Below, one piece after another: positions 1 to 13,226 of a stretch of 64,000 nt of DNA. Below the pieces are notes generated by a model. That model was not told the origin of the DNA. It did not search any database and saw only the letters and a program-made list of their open reading frames with translations. The translations under genes were made by a program, and so were the position numbers. The DNA is from Eucalyptus grandis (Eukaryota; Streptophyta; Magnoliopsida; Myrtales; Myrtaceae). Positions within the stretch are counted from its first letter, which is position 1. Every line of letters begins with the position of its first letter. The stretch is from the NCBI RefSeq assembly GCF_016545825.1, contig NC_052619.1:2867501-2931500 (forward strand), given 5' to 3'.

Positions 1-2965
1 TTTATCACATTAAAAAATTAGGGATTAATTTTTAACCCCTAAACAAATATATTAGAACTTAGTTGCATAGCATATAGTTTTAGGAGCATTTATCATCATT
101 GCATTGGACTGGCGACGGATAGACTCAAGTGAATGATCTCAAACTTAATGGAGCCCACAAAAGCACAAGCACAAAATTCAATCAAGCCCATCAAGTCTGC
201 ATAGCTGAAAATTAGTGATCTAAATTGGAAAGAATTTTGAAATCAAGAGAGCATATTCTTTATAATTCTAGGCCTTAAGAGGAAGGGTGCAGCAAATATA
301 GGCTGAATATATGATGGGTTTACGCAAAATCCAAGCTTTGGACCAATATCTTTGCTTGAAAAATTGAGCATATATGCTCTTCATATGTAACCGTGGCATT
401 ATATGTGCAAGTATGGGCAAATAAAACAAGAAAAATACAATCGTGCGGACAAAGCAAGTGAAAAGGGAGGAAAGAAGATTTTGACGTTCTTCACATATGA
501 GATTTCTTTCCTCGAACAATTCATCCACCGCTTGGGAAAGAGTTCTTTTGCTGATATCAACGCACACAATAGAATAAAATATTCGCATGGAATCAGCCAA
601 CCGGGGAAAGATTAAGGACAAGAATATATAAGGAGGTCAGCAATATAAATAAGACCATCGCACAGCACTATAGAAGGGGGGCCACACAATTCCATACACG
701 GCCACATTGAGAACGCATTGAGAGACACACGTGAGAGGGGAAGAGAGAGTTCCTTTGCTTTTTCATTGCAGGCCAACACTGAGCTGCCGTGCCCCGCGTT
801 TGTTCTTGCAATTATCAATGCCCGACCATCGTCGGCAATTTTAGGGAGAACACATTGAAAGAAACGTCCCTACTGCACCGCAAGCCCTTGGTGATTCGCT
901 GCTACCTTCTTGCACGATTGCCAAGCTTTCGGACGACCGATTGCTGCTGGACCTGCCACCGAGAGCTGCTCAGCCAAGATGACCAGCGAATCCAGCAAAC
1001 CTTAAAGGAGTCCCGGCGCACTCCTGCATCTCCGATGTGTCTGTTCTAGACGATCCCATCAAGAGGCCGACACCTTTCCGAGAGCTATTCTTCAATTTCT
1101 AGCGATCCCACGATCACCTTTCAGTCCTTCCCATTGGGATTTGATTTAGTTTTGCAAGTTTGTTAAGGATCTCTCTTACGGCCAGCAAGCTCTCTATCTT
1201 CTCTGGTGAACATCAAAGCATCCATCCCACACAGTGGCATCATCAAATGGTCGAGAGTTGGTAGAAGAGAAGAAGACAAAAGTCAAGTGGTGGATTGAAG
1301 ATTAAAATAAAGAAGTCCAAGAGCATTCCATCGCCAGTAGATAAGCTAAAGTTCTCGGATAGAATTCCAAAGTGCTCGGTCTAGGGGAACACGTCCGACG
1401 ATTACCGAGCGACCGTGCATGCTACGGATCGTCGGTCTTTCTCACCGTGATTCCGTGACCCATCATCCATCCGAATTTGGAAATGTCACCCGCATGACAT
1501 TGTGAATTAGGTAAGACTCTCGATTAATATGATTCTCATACATGACACTGCCTAATTCGCAATATTGCAATCTTTCTTTGAATGTTTGATCGATATAGCC
1601 ACATCCAAGAGATCTCTTGAGTAGCCTTATAAATTGGGAAATCTTCCTAATTTCGCAACATATATATGATTGACGGCCTGATTTCATACTCGAAATACGA
1701 CCCGCAATCATACGAAAAAATCACTAATCCGATCTCACGCTCGAGATACGATTCGTGATTTTATTTTAAAATTAGTCAATCCGATCTCATGCGCGAGATA
1801 CAATTCATCAATTTATTTCCCAAAATTAAATGGACATGGATGATATCTTGCTTGATTAGGTGCTGTGCTTTCTTGATGCCTCTATTTGATTGCTCCCGTA
1901 AAAGAAAAACCCAAAAATATATATTTGAGTTAGATTAGGTTCATGTTAGAATATTATTTGTTTTAGGGTTATTTTGCATGTTTGGCATAGGAAATTTATT
2001 TATTTCGAATTCCTTAAATAAAAATCCCAAAAAAAAAAAAAATGCGTTCAGTTAGGATGTTAATTTTTAAAGATTTGAATTGCACATTTAATTATTTGGC
2101 ATTTTTAATTTCGAATTTCATAAAAGAAAAAAAAATAGAATTAAGGCATTCTTTGCACGTCATTGCGTATTATGATAGATTGCATGCTTATTAGGAAAAT
2201 AAAAATCACGTGCACGTCATATAGAATTAGGTTCATGAAATGCACGTCATTAGTGATCATTGTTAAGTTCATTTAATTAGAAATTACCATCATTAGAATT
2301 AAGTCATTAGATTAATTTGGATTGCACATTTAGTTATTGCATTTCTTTTACCCACGTCATATAGCTTAGGCTATACTACCATGTCATATCATTCCATGTT
2401 AGATTAGAAGCATTGCATTGCATATGGATTTGATTCTCATTAATTAAGTGAAAATGAAAAAAAAATTGCGTGTTAATTAGAAATCATATCTAAGATTATT
2501 GATGTGAATTCTTATTTAACATTGCAGATACTTTCGTTGTTATGAGGTAAGTTTTGCAATTTATTTATTTGCTTTCTTGAGTGCTAAATTGATGATTTGC
2601 GTACCCATATGATCACCTCACATATTATGGAGATAAATTAAAATCAATTCAAGCTGCTTGCCAAATATTTTTTTCAAAATAAAAGAGAAAGGTACCGAAA
2701 TAGCATTAGAGAAATCTAGCGTAATCAAGTCCCCGAACTCACAATCTCTGGTTCATAGGAGTAAAGTAAATCTCTCATTATTTTACTTGGGTTTCTAATC
2801 AACCCACCAAAATTAATTAGTGGCGACTCCTAATTGAAAATCAATTGCATGTTAAAAACTTGAACCTAAATCGCGATATAGGTTTGGGAGAGCCCGAGTT
2901 AAGTCTAGACTTAACAATCCATTAGCCAAACCCTAATTGGTTCACCTGAAAATTTGGTCGCGACA
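1..2965. mobile_element. Probable solo LTR (Ty3/gypsy Tat/Ogre-like), 5' end outside or unresolved
   Basis: No gene is visible in this stretch. It ends in a tract with the wording of plant Tat/Ogre-type LTR ends: a 'gtggcgactcc' motif near 2820, a region on 'cgcgatataggtttggg', and a terminus 'ggtcgcgaca' at about 2956-2965. A TATA-like 'tataaat' lies at 644-650. No primer-binding site or polyprotein follows the terminus, so a solo LTR is more likely than an intact element. I found no matching 5-base target duplication and no clear TG start, so the left border is unknown. This is inference from resemblance. Confidence 0.35.
1680..1830. repeat. Three-copy imperfect tandem repeat, about 51-52 bp period
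   Basis: The core 'gatctcacgctcgagatacg' recurs at about 1680, 1731 and 1783 with substitutions, each followed by an A/T-rich spacer. It lies inside the LTR-like stretch. Such short direct repeats are common in U3 regions of plant LTRs; any regulatory role is not shown. Confidence 0.6.
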
Positions 2966-3113
2966 GACAGCAAATAGGAATGATGTTCCCTCGTCGCATA
3001 ACCATTTAATAACATCCGATTCTAACAATCGTCTCTGCCATAAAATGCTCCAAGGAATGCTTCACTTAAGAAGTAAATAGCAATGCTTCGTAGTTGATAG
3101 TCTAATTTTCTTT

Positions 3114-4755
3114 GGGAAAATTTCAATTAAGGGCCTAAAGTGGAATTGTTTTCTCAAAAAAGAACCTAAAATGGACATTGTCTCAAAGAGGAACCTAAAG
3201 TGACCAACTTAGTTTCAAATAAGAGCCTCAACTTAAAAGCCAACTAAATCTTATTTGCATCTAGGGGTATTTTTGTCTAAATACTTTTTTTCCTTCTTTT
3301 TTTAATTTATTTTCTCCTTCTCTTTCTTTTATTCATCATCATCATGCCTTCGCCTTTTTCACTCTTTAGATCACATTCTCCAAAGTCCATCTTTATCTTC
3401 CTTGCCGAATTAGCTATCAACACCCTCAACCTCATTCGTCATTGCCCTCAACAGCAATTCCAGTACCTTTGTTGACAGATGAAGGTCAATCCAAGCCCTA
3501 GATTGAGCACGAGTGGACCAAGATGTGACACTTAGCTCGATTCGATCCCCACATCTTGTGGTCATGGTTAAGCACGAAGCATGATGAGGTGTAAGCCATT
3601 AGCTTGCTGCCCTCGTTGTCGTTGATGCTTGAATTCAAATCGGTGCTCACGCAAGCTATGATCGATCTTAGCAAGGAGAAGCCAGATTGAAGTGCCTAAG
3701 CAAAATTTATTAGAGGTTTTTTGAGGATTCTCTGTGATACTCATGTGCATTGATTTGTTCGGTGAAATACGTGGTTTTGGGAATTTCTAAGCGATTTTGC
3801 ACCTTTTCATCTCATTATTCTCTCTCAAATTTGTGTAGATAATATTTCGGAGTTAGAGAGACAAATTTGTTTGAACATGTGTAGACCAAAGTCATTCATT
3901 TTTTAGATTGAGTGCTGTCTAATTCGAATCGCCACCAAATGCGAGTATCTTCAATCATAGGTCAGAATGATTCAGCAGCCTTTGAAAATAATCAACATGC
4001 ACGACACAATTGGACCCTCTTAAGAAGCCACATATTCCACCTCAATGCAATTTGCATCTATGAATGTTATGAATAATCCAACCCGGACCCAATAAAACAT
4101 TCCAAGAAGCTATGAGTGAAAGTTATCGTGGCAATTTCATTGGCGGGGGAGCATGAAATTGTTACTTTAATTGCCATAATAAGTTTTTACAAGCAAATTG
4201 AATAAAAACAAAACTCACCGATGGATATTTCTTGATTCTCAAGTTCATTATCATTATCGGAGAAGGTGAGCGATGACGAATAACTTAAAAACCAGCTTAT
4301 GCCGAAATCGATGAGTTCTTGGGTGAGGATGCAAAATTGCATAATATAGAGAATGCGCTTTGAAGTTTGCTGATGGGGAGGCTGCAGAACTGAAGTATGC
4401 AATTTGCAGTTTTGCAAAACTGCATAACTTCTCGAATATCTTTTCGTTTTCTCCTTTTCCTAAATTGTTCAAATTGTTTTGCACCTGTGCAAGCTCGTGC
4501 GTGAGGAGTCTGATGCATTTGTCAAGAAGGAGGTGAGCAAGATGAAAAAAGAAAGAAAACAAAAACAAAAAGGAAAGAAAAAAAGTCTTTAGACGAAAAT
4601 ACCTCTAGTTACAAATAAGATTTGACTGGCTTTCAAGTTGAAACCCTCATTCGAGACTTAATCAATCACTTCGGGCCATTATTTGATACAATGTCCACTT
4701 TACGCCATTTTTTGATAAAACGGTTCCACTTCAGGCCCTTAATTGAAATTTTCTC
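3114..4755. mobile_element. Non-autonomous Mutator-like element (1.64 kb) with 9-bp target duplication
   Basis: Long terminal inverted repeats are visible: the left end starts gggaaaatttcaattaaggg and the right end is ...cccttaattgaaattttctc, with homology continuing inward through the 'cctaaagtgg' / 'ccacttcagg' blocks. Both ends are flanked by a perfect 9-base duplication, attttcttt, at 3105-3113 and 4756-4764. Long inverted repeats with a 9-base duplication are the signature of Mutator-like elements. The interior has only short open frames (the longest about 104 codons, minus strand, 4254-4568) and no recognisable transposase, so it is non-autonomous. Confidence 0.8.
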
Positions 4756-4764
4756 ATTTTCTTT

Positions 4765-5039
4765 TGAAGGATATGTGGTTTAGTTCATGATGTGCTTTTC
4801 CAAGTTAGCCAAACCTGGACTAGGGACCCCCTATTTTGTTGTCATATATGTGGATATAATTAACCAAATGTAGTTATTTCCAATTGAAAGCACTCGTCAA
4901 TTCAGCTTTCCGATCATATTTCCTTTCGTGCAATGATTGCGATTAGTTTCGTTACACGTTGAAAAATAAGTCGGTTCTCCTTTCCATCCATATTACATGC
5001 TCCAAAACCATAACAAGAAAAGGGAGACTGAGTTGATTC
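4765..5039. other. Intergenic spacer
   Basis: A/T-rich sequence between the Mutator-like element and the first resistance-gene unit. I see no gene, RNA or repeat in it. Confidence 0.5.
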
Positions 5040-5520
5040 TCATTTGCCAATCATTTTATGCGACTGGGTTCTACCCGGACCAGAGGGCGCACGTTTTCTG
5101 TTTGTGTTGGTGGCGTAGCAAGCCAGCCCAACCGATTTGTCTGCGACCTCGGCTGCAACACTGTCCGAGCATGGGTCGACGGCGAGGGGAATCCTTGCAT
5201 GGACTTCTTCATCGACCCCACGAATCGCGTTCGGTCGAACGTATTCCGAGCAAGGGATCGTCTCCGCGTCTCCATTGAGACTCGTTCCCGCGCCTCCCTT
5301 GACTTTGCGCGTCTCGCATGAGAAAGAGGGCCGATGGCTCTCTCTCCGATGGACTTCCAAGGCGACTGCATCCTCCTCCTCCTCATCTGTTTCTTCTTCC
5401 TCGTCTTGTGCCGCCATCCTTCGATGGGACTACGACGTCTTCATCAGCTTTTGAGGCTAGGACACTCGCGCAAATTGGCTGGATTCTCTTGATTGTTGTT
5501 TGTCTGGTAAAGAATTTATG

Positions 5521-6784
5521 GGGAGAATTACCAAAAAAATTTTAAATCTTTAAACCTATTGCAATTATGCTAATTCAGTCCTAAACTTTTTTTTGGCTAA
5601 TTTAGTCATAAACCTTTTTATAATTATGTCAATTCAATCCATCCAGCCAAAGTTAGCCAGCTGGCACTGACGTGGACGCTGGCAGGGATAGCCGATCGGC
5701 GAACGCTGATGTGGCAATTTTTAATTTTTTCAATTTTTTAAATATTTTAAAATTCTTTTTTTTCTCGCTTTCTCCTTCCTCTAGCCGGCCGGCCAAAGGC
5801 GAGGGCCGGCAAGGCTCACCCCGCCGGCCGGAGGCGAGGGCCAACGAGGTCAACCTCACTAGCCACCGACGAGGGCGAGGCCCCACCGGATTTGGCAAGG
5901 TCAGCCTTGCCGCCTAGCCGGGAGGGCCTCGCCCAACCAAGGCAAGGGTCAATCTTGCCAAGGATGTCGGGCTTCTCTGGCAAGTGATAGCAACAACGGT
6001 GGAGATCGGAACAGAGAAGCAGACATTGCTGATGAGCTTGATGAGGTTCTAGGCGACAGCTCCGCTCCTACATCCGGGATCTTTCATTGGGGGGCTCGCT
6101 TTCTTGCCTTTTTGCGGCGGGCGGTCGAGACCCGAAGCGCACGAGTGAAAGAGCCGAAATGGGAGCGAAAAGATGAGAACGTGGAGATTGGTTTTCCACT
6201 TGCAGTCAAGCTCGAGTTGCAGAAATGGAGATGGAGACGAGGATGTCGGGTTTCTCTGGCGAGGAGCCTTGCCAGCCACTAGCGAGGTCAACCCTCACCT
6301 TGGTTGGGTGAGGCCTTGCTGGATCTGGCGAGGCTTGGCCTCGCCTAGCTTTGGCGAGGACCGAGCTCGCCAAATCTAGCGAGGCCTCGCCCTCTCCGGG
6401 CCGGCAAGGAGGCCTTGCCAGATTCGGCGAGCTCGCCCCCTCACCTCCGGCCTGCGGGGCGAGCCTCGCCGAGTGGTCGGTGAGGCCGACCTCGTCGGCC
6501 CTCACCTTCGGCCAGCACCGGTCAGCCAAAGGAAGGAGAAGGTGAGAAAAAAAGAATTAAAAAAATTTAAAAATTTAAAATATATTAAAAAATTGCTACA
6601 TCAACGTTCGCCGGCCGGCTATCTCCCGCTAGCGTCCACATTAGCGTTGGCCGGCCAATTTTGGCCGGATGGACTGAATTGGCACAATTATAAAAGGTTT
6701 AGGACTAAATTGGCCCCAAAAAAAAAGTTTAGGACTAAATTGGCATAATTGCAATAGGTTTAGGACTTTTTTGGTAATTCTCCC
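5521..6784. mobile_element. Non-autonomous Mutator-like element inserted in intron 1 of copy A
   Basis: The ends are gggagaattacc (5521) and ggtaattctccc (to 6784), with inverted repeats extending over about 200 bp ('taggactaaattgg' blocks and their complements). A flanking duplication agaatttatg / agaatttctg (5511-5520 and 6785-6794) differs at one base. Copy B carries the uninterrupted site at about 13819, so the insertion came after the tandem duplication. The interior is GC-rich, built from 'ggcgaggcc'-like words, and has no transposase; open frames there are compositional. Confidence 0.88.
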
Positions 6785-8569
6785 AGAATTTCTGCTAGAT
6801 CAAATCAGATTAGAACTGGCTAGAATTGGTAAAGATGAAGCTTGTTGCATAAATTTAGCAGAATTGTTTGAGAAATGGAGTTTCGATTGAGCCTGCGTCG
6901 AAGGAGGAAGCAGAAATATGTGTTTAGAACTGGCATTCTCACTTTCATAGTCTGCTGGATCCGATACATTACATGGATGCATTGAGAGACATTTGAGCAA
7001 CTTATGCTCCTAAAATTGCTGACATTTGTTGATCCGAAGGTTAATGTGTTGAATTCTCAGTCCCTTTCTGGTTTTTTTATGACCAAGATTACTAGTCTCT
7101 TATTTGCTCAACTAGCTTCCAATCATGCATACCTTACCTTAGTGCACCGTGTACATCTCTGTGCTCAAGCACTTTAATAACTGACAACATGAAACTTATC
7201 ATCACTCTTTTTATTTCATAGTCAAACTCAAGGGGTAGAGTCTAACCACTTCTTGCCGCTTGATCGATTCATCTGTTCTCCGTTCAGGAACAAGGTTTTG
7301 TTTCTGATAATCCTCCTCATCAGCTTATTATTAGCAAAGGATGTGCATACCTGTGCTAGATATGGGTAGCTAGAGTAAATAGTTTAACCTCTGGAGAACC
7401 TAATGCTGTTGTACATACATCATTTGGATATGTGGTACCCCCTAAAAGATCTCTAACAAGTAAATATCAACTTTCTTTGTTTAGCTTGGTTTAGCGGGCT
7501 GTCACATTTTTTTATTAGTGATTGCAATTCGCAGTCTTGAATCTGAACTCATCCAGAAAATTATCGAAGAAGTGTCAAGCAAACTTCATCGCTCATACTT
7601 GTATGTTGCAAAGCATCCTATTGCTCTTGACAAACATGTACAGGCTTTAAGAACATTATTGCACATAAAGGATGATGGTGTTCGCGTGGTGGGTTTCTGT
7701 GGGATTGGCGGAATAGGCAAGACAACCATCGCTAAAGCATTATACAATATGATCGCTGATCAATTTGAAGGTAGCAGCTTTCTAGCAAATGTCAGAGAAA
7801 TTTCTCGGCAATATGGCCTATATAAACTGCAAGAAGCTCTTCTTCATGACATTTCGGGGCATAATACCATAAAGGTGGGCTACATTCAGACAGGAATAAA
7901 TTTGTTATGATGTATCTAACTTGTTTTCATGCACATAAGGGTGTGCACCCAGACAGAGAATTTTGTCTTTTTGAGCGTGATTTACTCCTGATCGCATGTT
8001 CGCTTTGGATTTGAAGGGAACAAACTCTGTTGAAGGTATTAAATTAGACATGCTTGAACCTGAAGAGGTGTTTATAGGTACGAAAGCCATCAAGCAGATG
8101 AAAAGGCTAAGACTGATTATGGTTCGTAACATACGTGTATCCGGATGCCCCAAGTATCTTTCGAATGAGATAAGGTGGCTCAATGTGCATGGAAACAACT
8201 TGCCAACCACTGTAAAGAGCAATGGTCTTGCACAACCTAGAAATCATGATTCCAGCCCCACCAAACTTGCTAAGAATGAGAAACATCGTGGTCAGATCAG
8301 AACAATCTTGTTCAAATTTAGATGCAAAGGTGCGGCATCAAGAAATCGTAGAATTAATTGTGGAGTTGCTCTGTCAGACTTTAAATGTATCATGGCTTCC
8401 GCATATAAGCTTGCCCTGTTTTTATGCTCCAGAAGACGCGAGGGATATAGTTATAACAATGGCGGACCAGATTCTAACAGTGATGTGCTGTTGGAAGAGT
8501 ATTCGGTATATTTTTGTCGTTTCAATGGCTTTATTTCTCATTACTTTATTTTACTGAATTGCTTGCGGA

Positions 8570-9345
<776 letters not shown>

Positions 9346-9380
9346 CAATTCTTAGTGTTTTTCTTTTTCTTTTAATTTGA

Positions 9381-10562
9381 TTGAACTTTTTAGTTAATGT
9401 GCTTCGCCCTCTTGATTCCATTACGTGTCTTTGGAATAAATTGAAATTATTCGATGCATATGTTTGAGGTGATAATGTTATTGTTAAGGAAATTGAGGTT
9501 CGATTCCAGCAGTGCCAGAAATGCCACCTCTACTTTGAAGTCCACGGGAGGCTGTATTATGTTGTTTGTCACACGTCCGACCATGGCAAGAATCCTTGAT
9601 TGATTAAGGAGACTCCACATGTTAATCACGATGTTGGTCCTCAAAATCATCAATTCAAATTGCTTATACCTTGCTGCCGTGATTGCCGCTGTGCCACGCT
9701 CTCCTCATATCGCCAGGGCCCAACCACCCTTGTCGTTGGTGCCCGGATGGCGGCAGCCACTTTCGCTCCCACTTCTCTCTCCATACAAGGGATTGAGCTC
9801 GCCTTTTCTTCTTCCCATTTTTTTTAGTATTTCGATTTTTGCCAACGCCATGGGCCAGAATAGTGCGGATGTGACGATCCAAATGGATATCCTCGTTTGC
9901 ATATCGGACCAAAAGATAAAAACATTTAAAAAATCTCGAGATCACAATATCAAATGAATCGCTAAATTTCTAAAAGTCATTGATACAATTTTCCTCCGTA
10001 AAGTTCAGGAACCTCACAAATTACACAAAAAGGGTAATTCATCAAAAGTCAAAAGTATCAAAATCGCCCAAAAAAAAAGTCAATTGATTAGAAATCTAAC
10101 GAAACGACTCGTGTGCGGTTCACATCCTCCCCCAACAATCTCCCACATACCCTACACTACACAACAACCTCCTTTGATGTGAAACTCCATGCGTGTATCT
10201 TCGCAAGAAAACGATGAAAGATCGAACGGAAGAAGAAATCAAAACCCAATTTGGACGTCACCGTCGCCTCCATGAATGGCAGAAATGGACGAGCCAGCCA
10301 GCCCCTCGATTTAAGATATCGAATTGACTGAGATCGATCGTGAGTGATGGTAAAATTGGGGAAAATGACACAACCCCATTAAATTATTATTACTCCTCTT
10401 TTTATATATATTTTTTTCATATTAAGGCAACATAAAATGAATAAATAAAAGGAAAAATTGGTGGCCACAATTTTCGCGCGGCTGCTAATGACTGGTGGCA
10501 ACTCGTGGGTTTGGACCCTGCCGTCGCACGGTTGGATCCACCATATTTCTTGCTTTTGATTT
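9381..10562. other. 3' flank of unit A
   Basis: From about 9520 this resumes similarity to the 3' flank of copy B (17560-18618). The 9346-9500 stretch has no counterpart there and replaces the kinase C-terminus. It contains 'ggttcgattcc' at 9499-9509, which resembles a pol III B box, but no A box is clear. No gene is seen. Confidence 0.5.
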
Positions 10563-10849
10563 GGAAACACCATTTTTTCCAATAAGAAATAAAATAGTCA
10601 CATCATGAGATGACATTAAAAACTACAGAATTATCAATTCACATAAAATCTTGACATCACGTATGAACACAATATCGTTATAAGATACAATATCGTCATT
10701 AGATGCAACTTTTTGGCATATGTCATATCTTGCTACAATTGTAATACTTCACACATCTCATTAGCCTTGATTTAGACCTACCTCTTGACTTTCCCTAATT
10801 ATTGTTATTATGAAACTTTTTTGATTGACTTATCGCTCTATTTTCTATT

Positions 10850-11260
10850 ACAAGAACATCCAATTTAGAAACATAATTCAAGCATTTTCTTTTTTCTTGT
10901 TTCTTCCTTGAACAAGCTTTCTTGAAAGAGTTCAACTGTTTAACACAACAACCAATGTGCCTCAACTATTGGGAAGAGTACCAAGCAATAAACATGATTG
11001 CAATTCATCATTAAGGTCAATATAAAGATTTGTCAATTGATTTACAATATCTTGAAATTCATTGGAGTGTTCTGACATGCTACTCCCCTCTTTGTATTTT
11101 AAATTCATAAATCATTTAGTTAGAAGAACTTTATTTTGTGGAGTTTTCCTCTCATAAAGAGTGTCACCTTCGTTTTTTAAAACATGATAAAACTCATTAT
11201 AATCAATCTATTGCCAGATAAACCCAATTGTCTTCTGATTCATTCTCTCTCATTATCATT
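10850..11260 (-). mobile_element. Decayed Copia-type gag fragment
   Basis: On the minus strand, broken translation gives phrases typical of the Copia Gag (UBN2) domain: YERKTPQNKVLL, then after a stop MNLKYKEGSSMSEHSNEF, QDIVNQLTNL and ELQSCLLLGTLPNS. Several stops interrupt it and no protease, integrase or reverse transcriptase is visible nearby. It is a relic of a Ty1/copia retrotransposon. The surrounding 10563-11429 is A/T-rich and otherwise featureless. Confidence 0.6.
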
Positions 11261-11429
11261 TTCTTTATCTTCTTTAACTTTTTCACCCTCAACGAGATCA
11301 AACAAGTCTTTGCAATATAACATGTTTCCTATCTGACGTTTTTAAATAAAATAATTCAAGACATTTAACTTAACACATTGTGTCGCTAGTTTCCATCATT
11401 AATAACTAGAATCTTAACTCTAACTCTTA

Positions 11430-12382
11430 GGCTCCGTTCATTTCGCGGAAAATAACTTCCAGGAAAATATTTTCCATATTTTCCGGTATTCGGATGGGCG
11501 GAAAATCACGGTCAAGGAAAACATTTTCCGTTGACCGGAAAATTTACATGCAAAGCTAAGGAAAATGTTTTCCACTTCGAAAAGTGGAAAACATTTTCCA
11601 CAACTTCCCTGCCTTTTTTTTTTTTTTTTTTTTTCTTTCTTTAGCTTGGACGGTGGCCGGCCCCGATGCCGGCGGCGGGCGACCGGCGACCGGCCGCGGT
11701 CGCGAGCGCCGAGCTCGCCCTCAGGCCGGCGAGGCCCGCCTAGCCCGATCGTTGGAAGCCCCTCGCCCGAGCTCGGCGAGCTCGAGCCTCACCCCGATTG
11801 GGCGAGGCGGAGCCTCACCGGCTTGGGGCGGAGCTCGGGCCTCACCAGATCCCGGTGAGCGGGCGGGGCTCAGCCTCGCCCGAGCTCGCTAGAGGTCTAG
11901 CGAGCCGCGAGCTCGCCGGATCGGTGGCGGAGCTCGGGCTCCCGATCAAGGCGAGCTCGAGCTCCGCCGCCAGATCCGGCGAGCTCGCGGCTCCCTGACC
12001 TGGGCGAGCTCGGGCGAGGCCCGAGCCCGCCCGGCTCGCCGGATCTAGCGCCGGACCTTGGTCGACCGGATCGCGACCGGATCTTGGTCGGCTCGCCTTC
12101 TTCGGGCGTGCTGCAGCGGAGGAACGAGGAACGAGGAACGAGGAGGAAGAAGGAGGAGCGGCGGCGGAGGAAGGAGGAGGAAGAAGGAGGAGGAAGGAGA
12201 AGGCAAAGAAAAGGAAAAAATAAAAGAAAAAGAAAGAAATTAGTTAACGAACGATGGAAAATGTTTTCCATTCAAAATTTAAGAATTAGCCGAACACCGG
12301 AAAATATAGCTATTTTCCTGGAAAATAACTTCGGGAAAATATTTTCCGGAGATGGTCAATTTTCCGTGAAACGAACGCAGCC
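11430..12382. mobile_element. PIF/Harbinger-like non-autonomous element (953 bp), TTA target site
   Basis: The termini ggctccgttcatttcgcgga and ...tccgtgaaacgaacgcagcc are inverted repeats, followed inward by repeated 'ggaaaatattttcc' palindromic words. The element is flanked by TTA at 11427-11429 and 12383-12385, the target choice of PIF/Harbinger elements. The interior (11640-12200) is very GC-rich, dominated by 'gagctcg/cgagctc' words plus a purine-rich 'aggaggaa' tract. No transposase is present; long open frames there reflect composition. Confidence 0.75.
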
Positions 12383-13019
12383 TTATACTACTTTGTTGGG
12401 GAGAATTGAGCAACAATTCACTCTGAACTAAACCCAATTCAAGATCAATTTCTTTCCAAAAGCTAAATCAAACAAAAATCAAATTAACCCAATCAATAAC
12501 TAGCCATATATATCCCCATGATAGCCGAAATGATAAGTAAACAAACCCAACAACAACACCAAGATTTTGATGCGGAAACCCAATGCGGGAAAGTTCACAA
12601 TCCTCTTAAAAACTTCTAGTAATTATTAAGAATAGTATAATATACAAAATAGTTTTTTTCTAGTCACATACTAAAGATTTTATATAAGCATTACAAACTC
12701 ATTTCCTCACTATGAAGATGAATAAATATAAATGGAGTTAGAAAATTCTAATCACAATTAAAAAAATCTGGAGGAGATTCTCCACGAACGAGACTACTCA
12801 TGATCTCACGAATAATATACTCGAATTTGAGTGAATTCTATCAAATATTTGGCGCCGCATAGTTTCAGCGAAAGTTTCAGCCCCATTTCTTTTTCTTCTT
12901 GGCTTCTCTCGGTGAGCTCTCGTCTCTCGCCCCTCACTCTTTTTCTCTCTCCTTGGGCTCTCCTTCTTCTTCTTTTTACCTTTTTTTTTTTTTTTTTGAA
13001 CTTTCCCTCCTATTTCTAT
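12383..13019. other. A/T-rich spacer with Copia LTR-like remnant
   Basis: The phrase 'caagattttgatgcggaaacccaatgcggg' near 12571-12600 resembles a segment frequent in plant Copia LTRs; that is a recollection, not a search result. It may belong to the same dead element as the gag relic at 10850-11260. No gene is seen. Confidence 0.3.
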
Positions 13020-13183
13020 TCCTTCGTTTTGCGTTAGCTGGGCCCCACTTGAGGGTGGACCCAGCCAACACCATGAAGCCAGCCCGACCGTGGCAGCAAT
13101 GTCTGAAATTGCTTCGGCGGCGCATGGATCGTCCCCGCATCTCTGACTCGTTCCCCCGCCGCCGTTGACTTTCGCGCGCCTCG

Positions 13184-13191
13184 CATAAAAG
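13184..13191 (+). promoter_or_regulatory. Possible TATA box of copy B
   Basis: 'cataaaag' lies 36 bases before the ATG at 13227, which would give a very short leader. Copy A has 'catgagaa' here. An out-of-frame ATG at 13198 precedes the real start. Weak call from position and sequence only. Confidence 0.25.
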
Positions 13192-13226
13192 AGGGCCATG
13201 GCCGCCCTTCTCTCCGACGGTCTTCC

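Noticed and set aside
5653..6545. Several 60-110 codon frames in the GC-rich core of the Mutator-like element
   Set aside because: No similarity to transposase or host genes; they reflect composition and the low-complexity 'ggcgaggcc' words.
10850..11260. Copia gag region considered as an active retrotransposon
   Set aside because: Several stops, no polymerase or integrase, and no paired LTRs nearby.
11565..12271. Frames up to 124 codons in the Harbinger-like element, Arg/Glu/Ser-rich
   Set aside because: Low-complexity translation of purine-rich and GC-rich tracts; no conserved domain.
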